This document shows, piece after piece, positions 1 to 11,400 of a stretch of DNA of 64,000 nucleotides. A program made the position numbers and the translations under genes. This DNA comes from Antedon mediterranea (Eukaryota > Echinodermata > Crinoidea > Comatulida > Antedonidae): positions 8,063,001-8,127,000 of the forward strand of contig NC_092677.1 in NCBI RefSeq assembly GCF_964355755.1, written 5' to 3'. A model generated the notes under the pieces. That model did not search any database, was not told the DNA's origin, and was given only the letters and a program-made list of their open reading frames with translations. Position 1 is the stretch's first letter. Each line of letters opens with the position of its first letter.

Positions 1-10
1 AATTTTCTAG

Positions 11-3000
11 ATGATTGAAGTTAAAGAAGCTTCATCTGTAAATCTTAAAGTCATAGGTCATAGAGTAGCATTCAGTTGCTATGGTAGTGTGACCTCTCTA
101 AATGGTGAACCTGAATCTAACATTGCCTTGGAGGCAAAAGGTCTTGGTGATTGTCAACAATTAATCGAGTCAGCCACTTCAGATGATGAGGGTAAATTCC
201 GTATGCGTGGCTTAGAGGTAGGTTGTTTACTCAAATATAAGGCAGATTACAGTCTTTGAGTATGCTCTTAAAGTCAAAAATGATTTTCCAATATGTTAGA
301 AAGGAGTTGCAAATGTGACAAATATTATACATAAAAGATTACCAAAAACAAATGTGTACCTGGTAATGTCATAAACAACCTTTCGCTGATTACCAGCTGC
401 ATTATGGGAGTATGGTTCCATACATGTTTGATCCAAACCGGTGTAATAATATATACAGCGCTTTAGAGGTTTTACAACATTAAAAATAATTCCAGGATAT
501 TAATATTATTAATTTTGTTTTTGTTGTCATCAGCCTTCGTGTGAGTATGAATTGAGATTAGAAACAAAAACAGGCATTGAAGCCGATGACCAGATTGAAA
601 GAGCTGTTCCTCCACTGACCTTACTCAAACCTGATGGAAAAGATATACATGATGTACACATCATTGTCTTCAGAAAGCAATCAAACTTTGACATTGGCGG
701 AAACGTGGTGACTGATCACCAGTTTGTAAATACATTGAAGGTACAGTACTGTATGGGTTAGCCCTATATTCTCTTATTAGAAAGCTTTTAATTCGTGATG
801 ACCTATGACCTGTTGTATGCCCTGGCCATGGTCTGGACCTAAACTTTGCCAAAAATGTCAAGGAATGAAGTGACGTTAGCATGTGCCAATTGCTTTCTTA
901 TTACAATAAACAGGATATAACTAGGTCATACGTCTTCACAAACTAAAAGCTTCTATAAAAACTAAATTTGATTTTGGAGCTTGGATGAATAGAAAATAAA
1001 CTGCAAAAAAAACCAAAAAAAGCATTTCGTCAGTATTATTTGTTGGATATGATCCAACATTAACTTTCTAATGTAAAGGCTTTAGGCATGTTATGCTCTA
1101 TTAAGTGCAAATTATACTTGTTATTTTCTTGTATAAATAGAACAAAGGAATTATTTTAGAATTAATACATCTCTACAGGCTTTGTTTGACAATTTTTAAT
1201 CATAATGATAATTTCAATAATAATTTAAATTACCGTTATTTAGAAAAATCATATCCTTCATTAAAATTTCACCAGCGGCCTCATCAAAGACATACAGTGA
1301 TTATATATAATTAGAGTTGATTGTTATAAATCCAAAATTTGTTTTTAAATAGGTAGGAAGAGAATTAATTTTACATAGAATAATGTTTGTAAATTGTAAA
1401 CCATCAATCATGAATACAGTAATTTATTTATAAATCTCTGAAATGGAACCAGCAGTATGACTGCTTCAAATCACATGTTTATATTAAAAAATCTAATAAT
1501 TATGTTTAAAGATGTATTGTCCCCCAAAAACATGAAAAATGAAGAATAATTAAATAAGACTTTGAATAGAGTATTTTCTAGTTTTAATAAAGTTAATCAC
1601 TTTCGTAGGAAAAAAACCCCTAAAAAATAATTTTTAAAGTTTCACTTATAAAATTACAAAATAAATGGTTAAATTCAACCTAAAAATCCATTGGCTGGCA
1701 GCCAATTTGACTATTTTTTGGCTTAAAATTACAGTTTTTTTAGTTAAATAATTTTTTTAGGATCTAGTTTTTGGTCAAAGTGGATAACTATTATGTGACT
1801 TTAAAATGGCATATTCAACAGAAAAATGTTTAATTATTATTTTTCAAGGGGAAAATACATCTTTAAATTGTAAAAACCATCAATCATGAATACAGTAATT
1901 TATTTAAAAATCTCTGAAAGGAAACCAGCAGTATGACCGCTTAAAAAACTATTGAAGAAATACATATTGTAAAATTTAAATTGAATTACACAATTGGTCC
2001 CTTATGATTCAAAGTCACTCATGCATTTGTAAGTATTTTTTGCAAATTTTAGCAGAGTCGTGTCTGTCATAAAAAATGCATGTAAATTGGAAAAATAATA
2101 AATTTAACTGATCTAATAAAACAAAAGACAAAAAATGTTTAATAATTTAAAATATTTATTGTAGAATGGTGTACTCAATTTCAGGTATTGTAAATTTTAA
2201 TTATTTAACGTGGCAAATATAAGAAACATGGTTTGCATATTAGGTTTACAGTAAGTATTTGATTACAAGTTCAAATTCAACTTATTTTATTTGTCCTGGA
2301 TAAATATAAGGTCATTCTGGTGCTGTGCCACATACTAAATATAGTTACACTATTGGAGAGATTTTGATATTCATCTTTTCGAGATGGGTTTCTTCTACGA
2401 TGATTTTATTTATTTATTCAAGATCCAACATTGTAAAGAAAAACACCAATACAGGATCGCCATAACATATATCAAATATAATATTTGATTTACATAAAAA
2501 AGAACAAGGAACAAACCGATATATATATATATATATTTTATTAAAAATGACATTAAAAGCAGAAGTATTACAACTAAAAATATCGATGTAAGGAAATCTT
2601 TGAACTAAACTATTATATGAATGAGCAACCTGACAAAAAATACCGTTACTTATACACATAACTTATAAAATAGAATATGCATGATTACATATATAAACTG
2701 TAATGTCAATCAATCACACAGTTTGAAAGGCTTTAGGGCACAAACTTTATCCAAATGCATGGATTATACTTGAAATATTGAAAACAAAGTTATATATGCA
2801 AATTTATTCCTAAACTGATAATTGAATACAGTTCAATTCTGTGACATGTAACAGAGTCAAATGCAAAATCATTAATGTCAATGTGTTATAAATTTGTCTA
2901 TTAGAAGTTTCTAACTTAGTATCATATAAGTCATATAACGCAAAACAAATTTTGATTAGATTTAATAATATCAATATGTGTAGCATAAATCCTACAGGTA

Positions 3001-5226
3001 CATATGAAAAGGTACAAAAATATTTTATACAGTATTATAATTAAAAAATAATTGACGCGAGTTCAAATTTCAACATTTTATTTGCACATGTTGAAATTTT
3101 AATTTATGTATCTAGTTTGCCCTTCTTTTTTTTATCAACGACTTCTGTTCATGCTTTGCATCATGTTAAACACTCACTATTTATTTATTTACAGGTGACT
3201 GTATTTAACGAAAATGATCTAGGCTCTGCCATCCATACTGTAGCTCTTGGAGCTAGCAGCTTCTTCCACCTTCCGCCTTTACCAATGAATGGACAGGTAT
3301 GTACTGGTGGTGTTCTTTGATAATCTCTTTACAGCTCAATCAAAGCTACTGTATATTGGGATTGGGTGCAGGTGCTTACCTCACTAAGGTAAGCACCTGC
3401 ACCCAATCCCAATATACAGTAGCTTTGGTGAATCCTAATAGAACAGGAAACTGCTATAATATCCACAGGGTAACCCCCCTAACTCCTTTAATTGGCACAC
3501 AGCCATTATGTGTACACTGGTCCTAAATTTGTACCTACTAGAGTTTTTATTTTAATTGTAATCTGGTCACAGTGATAAAAAGGTATCTTCATATTTTGTC
3601 TCAACTGGTACCTACTAGATTTTATTTCTATTGTAATATGTTCAGTGATGAATGGGTATCCTCATACTTGGCCCCAAGTGTTACCCTACCAGAGGTTATA
3701 TACACCATACCCTGGTTATTAAAGAAGAGACTGATCTCTTTGTCAATCTTATTTTCAGAAATATGTACTAAGACTTGAGTCGTCATTATCAAAATCAAAT
3801 TATAAATACAAGACTCAGGAAGCCTCTTTCATTGCTGAAGGTGTCTACCAGCATATCACATTTGAATTTAATCCTGAGGTAAGTGTGCTTTTCCGTTTTA
3901 TGAACATAAATAATGAAATTTATCAATTAACATTTTTAGTAATGATTTGTGGTTTAGAAAACACGCTAAAATAAGACTTTCTATGATAGTAAACTTTCTA
4001 TTTATTTTTGTTTGTAACTAACCAGTTTTCCATAAGTCATTCATTTATACAATATTTAATTGCGTTTACTAATTTTCTAAGAATAGGTGAATATATTATC
4101 CCTTTGTATTAATAATATGAATATTAATGAGTTGCTTTTCACCAAGATGATCTAACAATGGTTATAGAAAGGAATAAAACAGGAATGTTTAAGTGTCACA
4201 ACATTTACGAATTATATACATCATATTGGTATTACTTTTGAAAGGAAAAATACAATCGTAAAAAATGTATTTCGATTAATATCATTTTCCAAGATATATT
4301 TTAAATCATTGTTCTGTGCATTTGTTTTTCAGAAAAGAAATTTGGACCAAGATTTTAGTCAAGGGTCTTACTTTGCATTGCCTTTTATTATAGCATTAAT
4401 TGTTATTGGTGTGAACCATTCTAAGGTAATTTTATGTTATTTATTCAACATCTCACAAGTACGGAATGTTTACATGTTGGTTGGTGTTTCATGTTTACCA
4501 TGTTTTCACACAGCAATTTTGTCTAAACCAGTTTGACAAAAAGAGGTGTGATGTGACATTTTTTGTCACATAAAAGTTTGATAGTGCAGACTGAGCTTTG
4601 TACCCAAACAAAAAACCACTGGGAAAGACCAATTGATTAATATCTACATTATTCTTGCAATCAGCAGGGATAGGGAAGAAATAGTCCAAACTCTGGGTGC
4701 CCCAGCCTGTCCTGTAATAATTCTATGCATTGTAGTATAGGCACAGACACTTGATTCGGAAGAATAGAAAACCTCTACTGGAACTGATTGAATATAATAA
4801 ACTCAAACTTTTTAGATAGGTATGTTATATACTATGTCGTAATCTGTTGTTATTTCAGCCGTTGATTGAGTTTTTACTAAAGTTTGATATTCATGTTAAT
4901 ATAACTTTAGATTAGGAATGTTATTACTTGTTACAACTTTTTTCCTTTAGTCAGTGTGAAATAGGTTTTAGTCACTACTTTTCAAATGTGAAACAAATAT
5001 TTATTTTGTCTACTGTTTCAATGCGTACTTTCTCATTGTGAACTTTAGTATCTTTTCTTTTTATATGACCTACTTTACTATTATTTTTTATTGTTAGGTA
5101 TTACCATTTCTAAAGCAATTACAAGAATCGATTCAAAAACGTAAACCATCTCCAGTCAGAGCAGATTCGCGTGAAATAATAGATGATGCAAGACAAAAGA
5201 AGAAAACTAAACCAAGAAAGACATGA
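11..5226 (+). CDS. NOMO1: NOMO (BOS complex subunit, nodal modulator) - C-terminal 285 residues, six exons
   Basis: Coding exons are 11-217, 534-740, 3195-3296, 3759-3878, 4333-4425 and 5098-5226 (stop TGA 5224-5226). Every exon is a multiple of three, so all introns are phase 0, with GT donors and AG acceptors. The 285 residues align by eye with the end of human NOMO1: SCYG, SLNGEPE and DDEGKFRMRGL in exon 1, IERAVPP and IIVFR in exon 2, HITFEFNP in exon 4, QGSYFALP followed by a hydrophobic span in exon 5 (the single C-terminal membrane helix), then a Lys/Arg-rich cytosolic tail ending KPRKT. Known role of the family: with NCLN and TMEM147, NOMO forms the BOS complex of the ER multipass translocon; its lumenal part is a string of Ig-like beta domains. 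Human NOMO1 is about 1,220 residues, so roughly the last quarter is here and the gene starts upstream. The AG at 9-10 is an acceptor, not a gene start. The identification is very secure. Confidence 0.95.
1391..1942. repeat. Direct repeats flanking a MITE (1391-1466 and 1865-1942)
   Basis: The segment starting AAATTGTAAACCATCAATCA at 1391 recurs at 1865 with a few changes, both copies running to GTATGACYGCTT. The second copy begins exactly where the MITE ends, so the insertion either sits in a local duplication or made one. Confidence 0.8.
1505..1865. mobile_element. MITE family C, copy 1
   Basis: The ends are terminal inverted repeats: TTAAAGATGTATTGTCCCC at the left and GGGGAAAATACATCTTTAA at the right, one mismatch in 19. 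The element is about 361 bp and carries no coding capacity. A reverse-oriented relative sits at about 62434-62672; it shares the internal GTTTCACTTATAAAATTAC-type block and the ATGGC(A/G)TATTCAA block. No transposase is present, so it is non-autonomous. Confidence 0.8.
2519..2536. repeat. (AT)n microsatellite
   Basis: An uninterrupted AT dinucleotide run in NOMO intron 2. Confidence 0.9.
3341..3427. repeat. 41-bp perfect inverted repeat, 5-nt loop
   Basis: The left arm 3341-3381 and right arm 3387-3427 are perfect reverse complements, separated by CACTA. The hairpin lies 45 bases into NOMO intron 3, just after the donor at 3297. It would fold as a long perfect stem in the pre-mRNA, or could form a cruciform in DNA. 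No TIR family elsewhere in the window matches it. Confidence 0.95.
3465..3535 (-). mobile_element. SINE fragment
   Basis: GGGTAACCCCCCTA at about 3469 and GTGTACACTGGTCC at about 3510 recur, with the same order and spacing style, in the SINE-like copies near 46.9 kb and 53.9 kb. It is short and decayed. Confidence 0.5.
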
Positions 5227-5238
5227 ATTAGGATAGAA

Positions 5239-5407
5239 AATAAAAATAAGAAATAAAAATGAGAAATAAGAATGTAGAAATTGGAAAAGGGATATAAATT
5301 AAAACAAGAAAAGATAATAAATGCTAGAATGATACTGTACGTTAGGAACTGATCTGTAGGTCTTTTACAACTACGAAGCACCTGGGATTCGAACATGTCT
5401 TAATAAA
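5239..5407 (+). terminator. Candidate poly(A) signals for NOMO
   Basis: Several AATAAA hexamers follow the NOMO stop codon: a cluster within 5239-5275 in an A-rich stretch, and a cleaner one at 5402-5407. The sequence alone does not show which is used. Confidence 0.3.
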
Positions 5408-6803
5408 GCAGAAGCCATGCGATTGGATTCACTAACTGTAGGTCCATATTCCATTAAGTTCATTTCGATATTCACACCTTCCTCTTTTCATTTCAGTATT
5501 TATGTTGATATAATAATGATAATATGAGCATTTATTATACAAATAATGAATGTTTTTGAGTGAAATGGTACAAATAATTTCATATGGTGAAAATTTCATC
5601 TTTCACCGAATGATAATTAATATTTATCGGTATCATTTCACGAATGTACTGCACTACATTTTATTTTTATATGAAGGGGTGTTATAAAAAGCACTCTTTA
5701 AACGATTTGATCTTGTGAGTTTTAAAAAGAGGATTACATTCATCTCCAAGATTCCAAAACTTACGAATGTGAAATGGAACTTTGAGTGGATTTTAAAAGG
5801 ACCCTTTTTTCGAAAAACCCAATTTAAACTAGTAAAATAATGATGATGACTCATTGTGCTGCATTTGTATTTGGTTTTAAAAAAACAAAGTAAAGTAATC
5901 GAGTACAGTGTCTCTGTGCCGATTTAAATTTTCATGGTTTAATATGCAATCATTTCTAGAAAATTGTATAAGATATTTGTTATGATTTTTTAACTGTACG
6001 GTTATATATGGGTAGTATTTGGTAGGCTATTGTAGTAATGTAAGTAATATTGTATGTTTATTTGGGAATTATTGGGTGTAAATGTAATGTTTTAATCTTT
6101 CTGAACACAACGTCAACAAATAGTATGAACTTTCATTGATGATTGATTTTCATCAGGGAGCTAAGTAAATCCCATGTGTTGCCCAACTCTGACGTCATAA
6201 TGCTCAGTACATTGAGAGCACTTTTCGAAACCGCACGTAAATCTCGGATTAGAACATGGAGCTATCAATGGTTGGAATTACGTTCATGTTCTGTTAAACA
6301 GCGTTGGTTGGTTGGGTGGCATACTTATTCCCTCTGGCTTTGAGTAAAATAGTTACTATGACGTGTTTATAGTTTTTCCAAGTATAAAATTGTTTTTGTT
6401 GTCATACAAATGAAGGATATCATTTCAATTTATTAAGCAGGAAAGTATTCTCAAATGTAACGAGTATTCGGTAAAATGACATGTCATAGTCTTGTAAACA
6501 TTTTCCCGCATGATTTCTTGGCGCAGCAAATATATATTAAGATTAAATGTCATTGTAATAACAATGTTATATCAAAGGCATTGTACAGATTGCTTGTAAT
6601 TTAATCTATGTAAACTAAATCTTGCTGATAGGTGTCTAATTTAATCATGAAAAGAAATGTCCAAAACAAGTTAAATAAAATAAGAAATTAAATGATTATA
6701 CACTAGAAGAAGAGTAAATAATAGTAAAACAGTCTGCCTACTTATAAACTAATTATGTATCTTCATTTTATATGCATTTTCATAATAATATATATGTATA
6801 ATG

Positions 6804-7318
6804 CACACTAAATAACTAGTGTGCCATTCACATTAAATAACTAGTGTGCCATTCACACTAAATAACTAGTTTGCCATTCACACTAAATAACTAGTTTGCC
6901 ATTCACAATAAATAACCAGTGTGCCTTTCACACCAAATAACTAGTGTGCCATTCACACCAAATAACTAGTGTGCCATTCACACTAAATAACTAGTGTGCC
7001 ATTCACACTAAATAACTAGTGTGCCATTCACACTAAATAACTAGTGTGCCATTCACACCAAATAACTAGTGTTCCATTCACACTAAATAACTAGTGTGCT
7101 TTCCACACTACATAACTAGTGTGCCATTCACACTAAATAACCAGTGTGCCATTCACACTAAAAAAACTAGTGTGCCATTCATACTAAATAACTAGTGTGC
7201 TTTCCACACTACATAACTAGTGTGCCATTCACACTAAATAACCAGTGTGCCATTCACACTAAAAAAACTAGTGTGCCATTCATACTAAATAACTAGTGTG
7301 TCATTCACACTAAATAAA
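6804..7318. repeat. 25-bp minisatellite, about 20 units, each with a dyad
   Basis: The unit is close to CACACTAAATAACTAGTGTG plus CCATT. Inside each unit CACACTA and TAGTGTG are inverted repeats around a 6-base loop. Near the right end a block of four variant units (with TTTCCACACTACATAAC and AAAAAAACTAG variants) is itself duplicated, period about 101 bp. Confidence 0.97.
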
Positions 7319-8470
7319 CCTTATACAACTTAATGACAATACAAAAAAGGTCAACTCACCTTAGACGGTAAAACGTTTCACTGGTTTTATTCAATACTTC
7401 ACCATAACTTATTCAAACACCTAATGTCAATATGGGTGTAGTTTGTTCTTTTTAACGTATTTTGTCCAGCTAGACCTACTAATGTACCTACGTTGCCATC
7501 GAATTTAGCATTATTTGGAATTTACTTTTCTTGGAAATCTTACTAATGTTTAGTTTTTAACATTTGAAATCAATTACTGTACTTGACTTTGTTAACTCAT
7601 TACCGTATTCATCTCTTTTATATTACTGTAACAAAGGAGATATATGCGTTTCGGCTGGTGTATCGGTCGTGGTAAGTGTTTTACACTTTGTATTGGTGTA
7701 GGCCCTACTGTGTCTAATTGCTTTAGCTCTAAAATTGTTCGTTTTTATTGAAATAGTCGATATCATTGTATTTTACAATCATGACATACTATTTGTATAA
7801 TTAAATCTTCCGTTGACGCTAGTGACTTCAAAACGCTAACCCTCCTAAACTTTGAAATGGCATAACTATTACATTGATATTAATAACGATATCCGTATCC
7901 TAGACTAAATTAATATTGATCGACGTTAAATTACACATAAAATCTGAAATGGATAGTTTCGAATGTTTGATACTTTTATCTCTTTTTTGGAATAATAGAG
8001 CACCCTTTGTCATCCACTGTACTGCTAAAATTGAACATAATTATGTGAAACTATATCGGTGGATCGGCCTATTGATATATACCCAGTGTCACTTGGTATA
8101 TTATTAGTTAAATAGAGCCAAGAGACCATGGATAATAGGACATTGTGTTAAGAACTGTAGTTGGAATTTCTGACTTTTCACGAGTCAACTCACTGTGTAT
8201 ACAACGCTATTTCAATTGCTATTGTATAATTTCGTAATGGTTCAGTAATTAAGAAATATCAACTTCTATGATTTTTAATCAAACGGTTGAACAATTTGGG
8301 AAAATTATTACAGACCTTAAAATATAAATGGCGTGTATTATCCTGTATAGAATAGCTTATTGAAATATATTTCATTTACTTTTGAAGGAAGAGCGACATT
8401 CTTTGCTGACAATATCATTGTTTTACAGTTTATATGTTTTTTATTTGCGTGTTCTCTGTCTCTTTTAGAT

Positions 8471-8494
8471 ATGCATCAAAATGGATATCGATGA
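8471..8494 (+). promoter_or_regulatory. Overlapping upstream ORF at the TRPC start
   Basis: An ATG at 8471, two bases into the exon, opens a 7-codon frame ending TGA at 8492-8494. It spans the TRPC start at 8481 in another frame. If the mRNA includes 8469-8480, scanning ribosomes meet this start first, and it could lower TRPC translation. The main ATG has A at -3 and G at +4 (AAAATGG); the upstream one has a weaker context. Confidence 0.5.
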
Positions 8495-11400
8495 TATATC
8501 GATAAACGATAGATTCCTTAGCGTGATCAGGGAAGGAGAAATTACTTATATTGAGGAAATATTAAATAATAAAGAAACAAATGGATTGGATTTAAACCAC
8601 CGGGATCAGAATGGAAGAAGTGCCCTTGTAATTGCTCTCAACAATGGAAGCCTCTGTAAGTATATCTTTGTCATTCAAATATTAAAAAATCAGATCATCC
8701 AATATTGCAAAAGTAGGTTGTTTTATGTTGAAATGTTTAGTAGTAGGCCTATATGTGTTCTGCAGCTCATTGTGGAAATACTCCAGTTTTAGCTACAAAA
8801 TAAAAACTAAAGTCCTTACTTTAATTGCTTCACCTGATTGTGTTTCAGTTGTAAATTTATTATTTATTGAACAGCTTTCTCATCTCAAACCAAGTCATTT
8901 TATTAAAACTATTTAATAATAAATTTGATGATATTAAATTGCAGTGGTCATCAGAACTTTACTAAAACACGGGATTCAAGTTGGAGATTGCTTGCTGAGA
9001 GCAGTAGAGTCACAGTTTTTTGAAGCTGTAGTTTTAATATGTAATCATACTAAAGCACATCCCGTAAGTATTTCTTTTTCGTTGGTAGAGTAAACATATT
9101 AATTACATGTAGGCCTATTATAAATAAAGTAAATGTCAAAACTATTAATATGTGAAATTGCTATAAAAAAATATAAAGATATAATAAATAGTGTATAAGA
9201 ATATCACGCCTATAAGATATGCTATTTGGTAAATATGCGTTTATTTAGGAAATAAAAGTGGGTGAAATCCACACAAACATTTTTTTTAAACATCATTAAT
9301 GAAGTATGATATACTACATTGTTTCATAATGTTTGTTTAACCAAAAGAGGAAAAAACATATCATGAGTAACATTTTATATGTTCTGTTGATTTGGATTTG
9401 GCATATTTGGCTCTGAATAAAGCAAAATGTTTGAAATATAACACCTAGTCCGGTGGCAGGAGGGGGGATATCACCACCCGAAAGGGGACAAATTGCCATC
9501 CAACTTTTCTAGACCAGAATTTTCCGTAGATTACGAATATGGAAGGTAATCGATCAGGATAGGAAGCGTTTTCGAGATATAAGGGGTCAAAGTTCAAAAT
9601 TGACCAATATAAAAACATGCTATATCTCTGAAAATTCTGGACGTAGTGAGATAATTTTGGTGTCAAATTGTTCAAAATGTATATGTTTATATTAGCTCTA
9701 ACAGAACTTTCTTTGAAAAATTGACCGGAAACACCATTGTTAGCAATTTTGACCTTTGACCTCTTTTTGCTATATCTAAGTATCGGCAGGTCGGAGAGAA
9801 TTAAAAATAGGAGCAAATTGTTCCCAAGATATACATTTATATTCAGTATAATAGATGATATTGCTTGAAAATGACCGGAAGTGTGGTTATTAACCTTTGA
9901 CATAATTGAATAAGGTTATAAAAACATAAATTAATAAATATTTGTCGTAAGGAGCCAATTTTGGTGTCAAATTGTTCACAATATATATATTTATACTTGC
10001 CATAATGCAACATTTTTTTCAAAAAGTGACTGAAACACCTATTTTTCTGTAATTTTAACCTTTGACCTGTTTTTCTCATCTAAATAACGACATGGCATAG
10101 AGATTTCTAACGGCAAATTGTTTATAATAGATATTTTTATTCAATCTAATAGATTATACTGTTTGAAAAATACAAGTGTGATTATTGCCTTGAATCCTGT
10201 ACATAAGAGCCTATCAGGGCGGATTTAATTCAAAGAGGTGTGGAAGGGGAATAATACTATTACTATACAGTACAATGTCTTTCTTTTGAGCAATTTCAAT
10301 CAGGTATCCATGTATCTCCAATAAACGGAATGTACGGCTCATAGAGAATTCAGAAGTTACCTTTGGTTCATTTTGGCAAATCCATATGGGTTCCTTTTAA
10401 TAGGATTGAGGGTGCACAGACAGGCTTTTCCCATGGCTTAACCTACAGTTTCAGTTACCCGATATATTTCTAACACAGTAACTTATGTAGCCAAATGCAT
10501 TGATCCGATACAGGAGCCAAATGTAGAACTGAACATACAGTAGAGAACCACAGAAGGGTCTAAATAGATGACCTGCTGTTGTTTCATTTTAGGCAAAATC
10601 TAAATCGGTTCCTTAAGGATTGAGAGTGCACAGGCAGCTTTATTCCATGTGCCTGTCTATATAAACCCACATTGTCACTCCTTATATTTCCATTATGAGG
10701 CTTAATGTCCATATGACCGGCCCTTGGGTTAATTTGGGCAAATCCATAGTGTTCATTAACGATCTAGAGTGCAAGGCAGCTTTATTCCATGGACCCCGCC
10801 TGTCTATTATGAACCCACAGTGTCACCCCTTATATGTCCATTATGGGGCTTAATGTCCATCCATGGAGGACCTGCCTTTGGGGGTTAATTTGGGTAAATC
10901 CATAAGTGTTCCTTAAGTATCGAGAGTGTACAGGCAGCTTTATTCCATGTGCCTGTCTATATAAACCCACAGTGTCACCCATTATATTTCCATTATGGGG
11001 CTTAATGTCCACCCATGGAGGACCGGCCCTTGGGTTAATTTGGGCAAATCCATAAGTGTTCCTTAAGGATCGAGAGTGCACAGGCAGCTTTATTCCATGG
11101 TTCTGCCTGTCTATATAAACCCACAGTGTCACCCATTATATTTCCATTATGGGGCTTAATGTCCATGGAGGACCGGCCCTTGGGTTAATTTGGGCAAATC
11201 CATAATTGTTATTTAAAGATTGAGGGTGCACATTTAGTTTTATTCCATAGTTCATCTATGAATTATTTACCCCATACTAATTTCTAATACAGGGCCTTAT
11301 GTAGCACACCACATAGAGATCCCAAAAGGGTCCTTAGAGGGTTCATTCGGGCAAATCCATATAGGTTATTTTAGAATCCTTTGTATACAGGAAACTCTTT

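Larger units (their letters stand above)
741..3194 (+). other. NOMO intron 2
   Basis: This is a 2.45-kb AT-rich intron. It holds a 361-bp MITE (1505-1865), a pair of 76-bp direct repeats around it, and an (AT)8 run at 2519-2536. No coding signal is seen on either strand. Confidence 0.8.
5227..8468. other. Intergenic region between NOMO and TRPC
   Basis: It contains the NOMO 3' UTR, a decayed relative of the 39.0-kb palindromic MITE (about 5533-5660, sharing ATACAAATAATGAATGTTT), a 25-bp minisatellite at 6804-7318, and about 1.1 kb before the TRPC start. The promoter and first non-coding exon of TRPC should lie here, but no convincing TATA box or donor was picked out. Confidence 0.7.

Noticed and set aside
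6804-7318. CRISPR-like regular repeats
   Set aside because: Repeats are contiguous with no unique spacers, and the host is a eukaryote; it is a minisatellite.
9314-10079. Overlapping minus-strand frames of 61 to 152 codons
   Set aside because: They lie in the terminal repeat and subterminal repeats of the long-TIR element; no transposase motif is present.
10830-11132. 100-codon minus-strand frame with internal peptide repeats
   Set aside because: It is only the 150-bp minisatellite translated.
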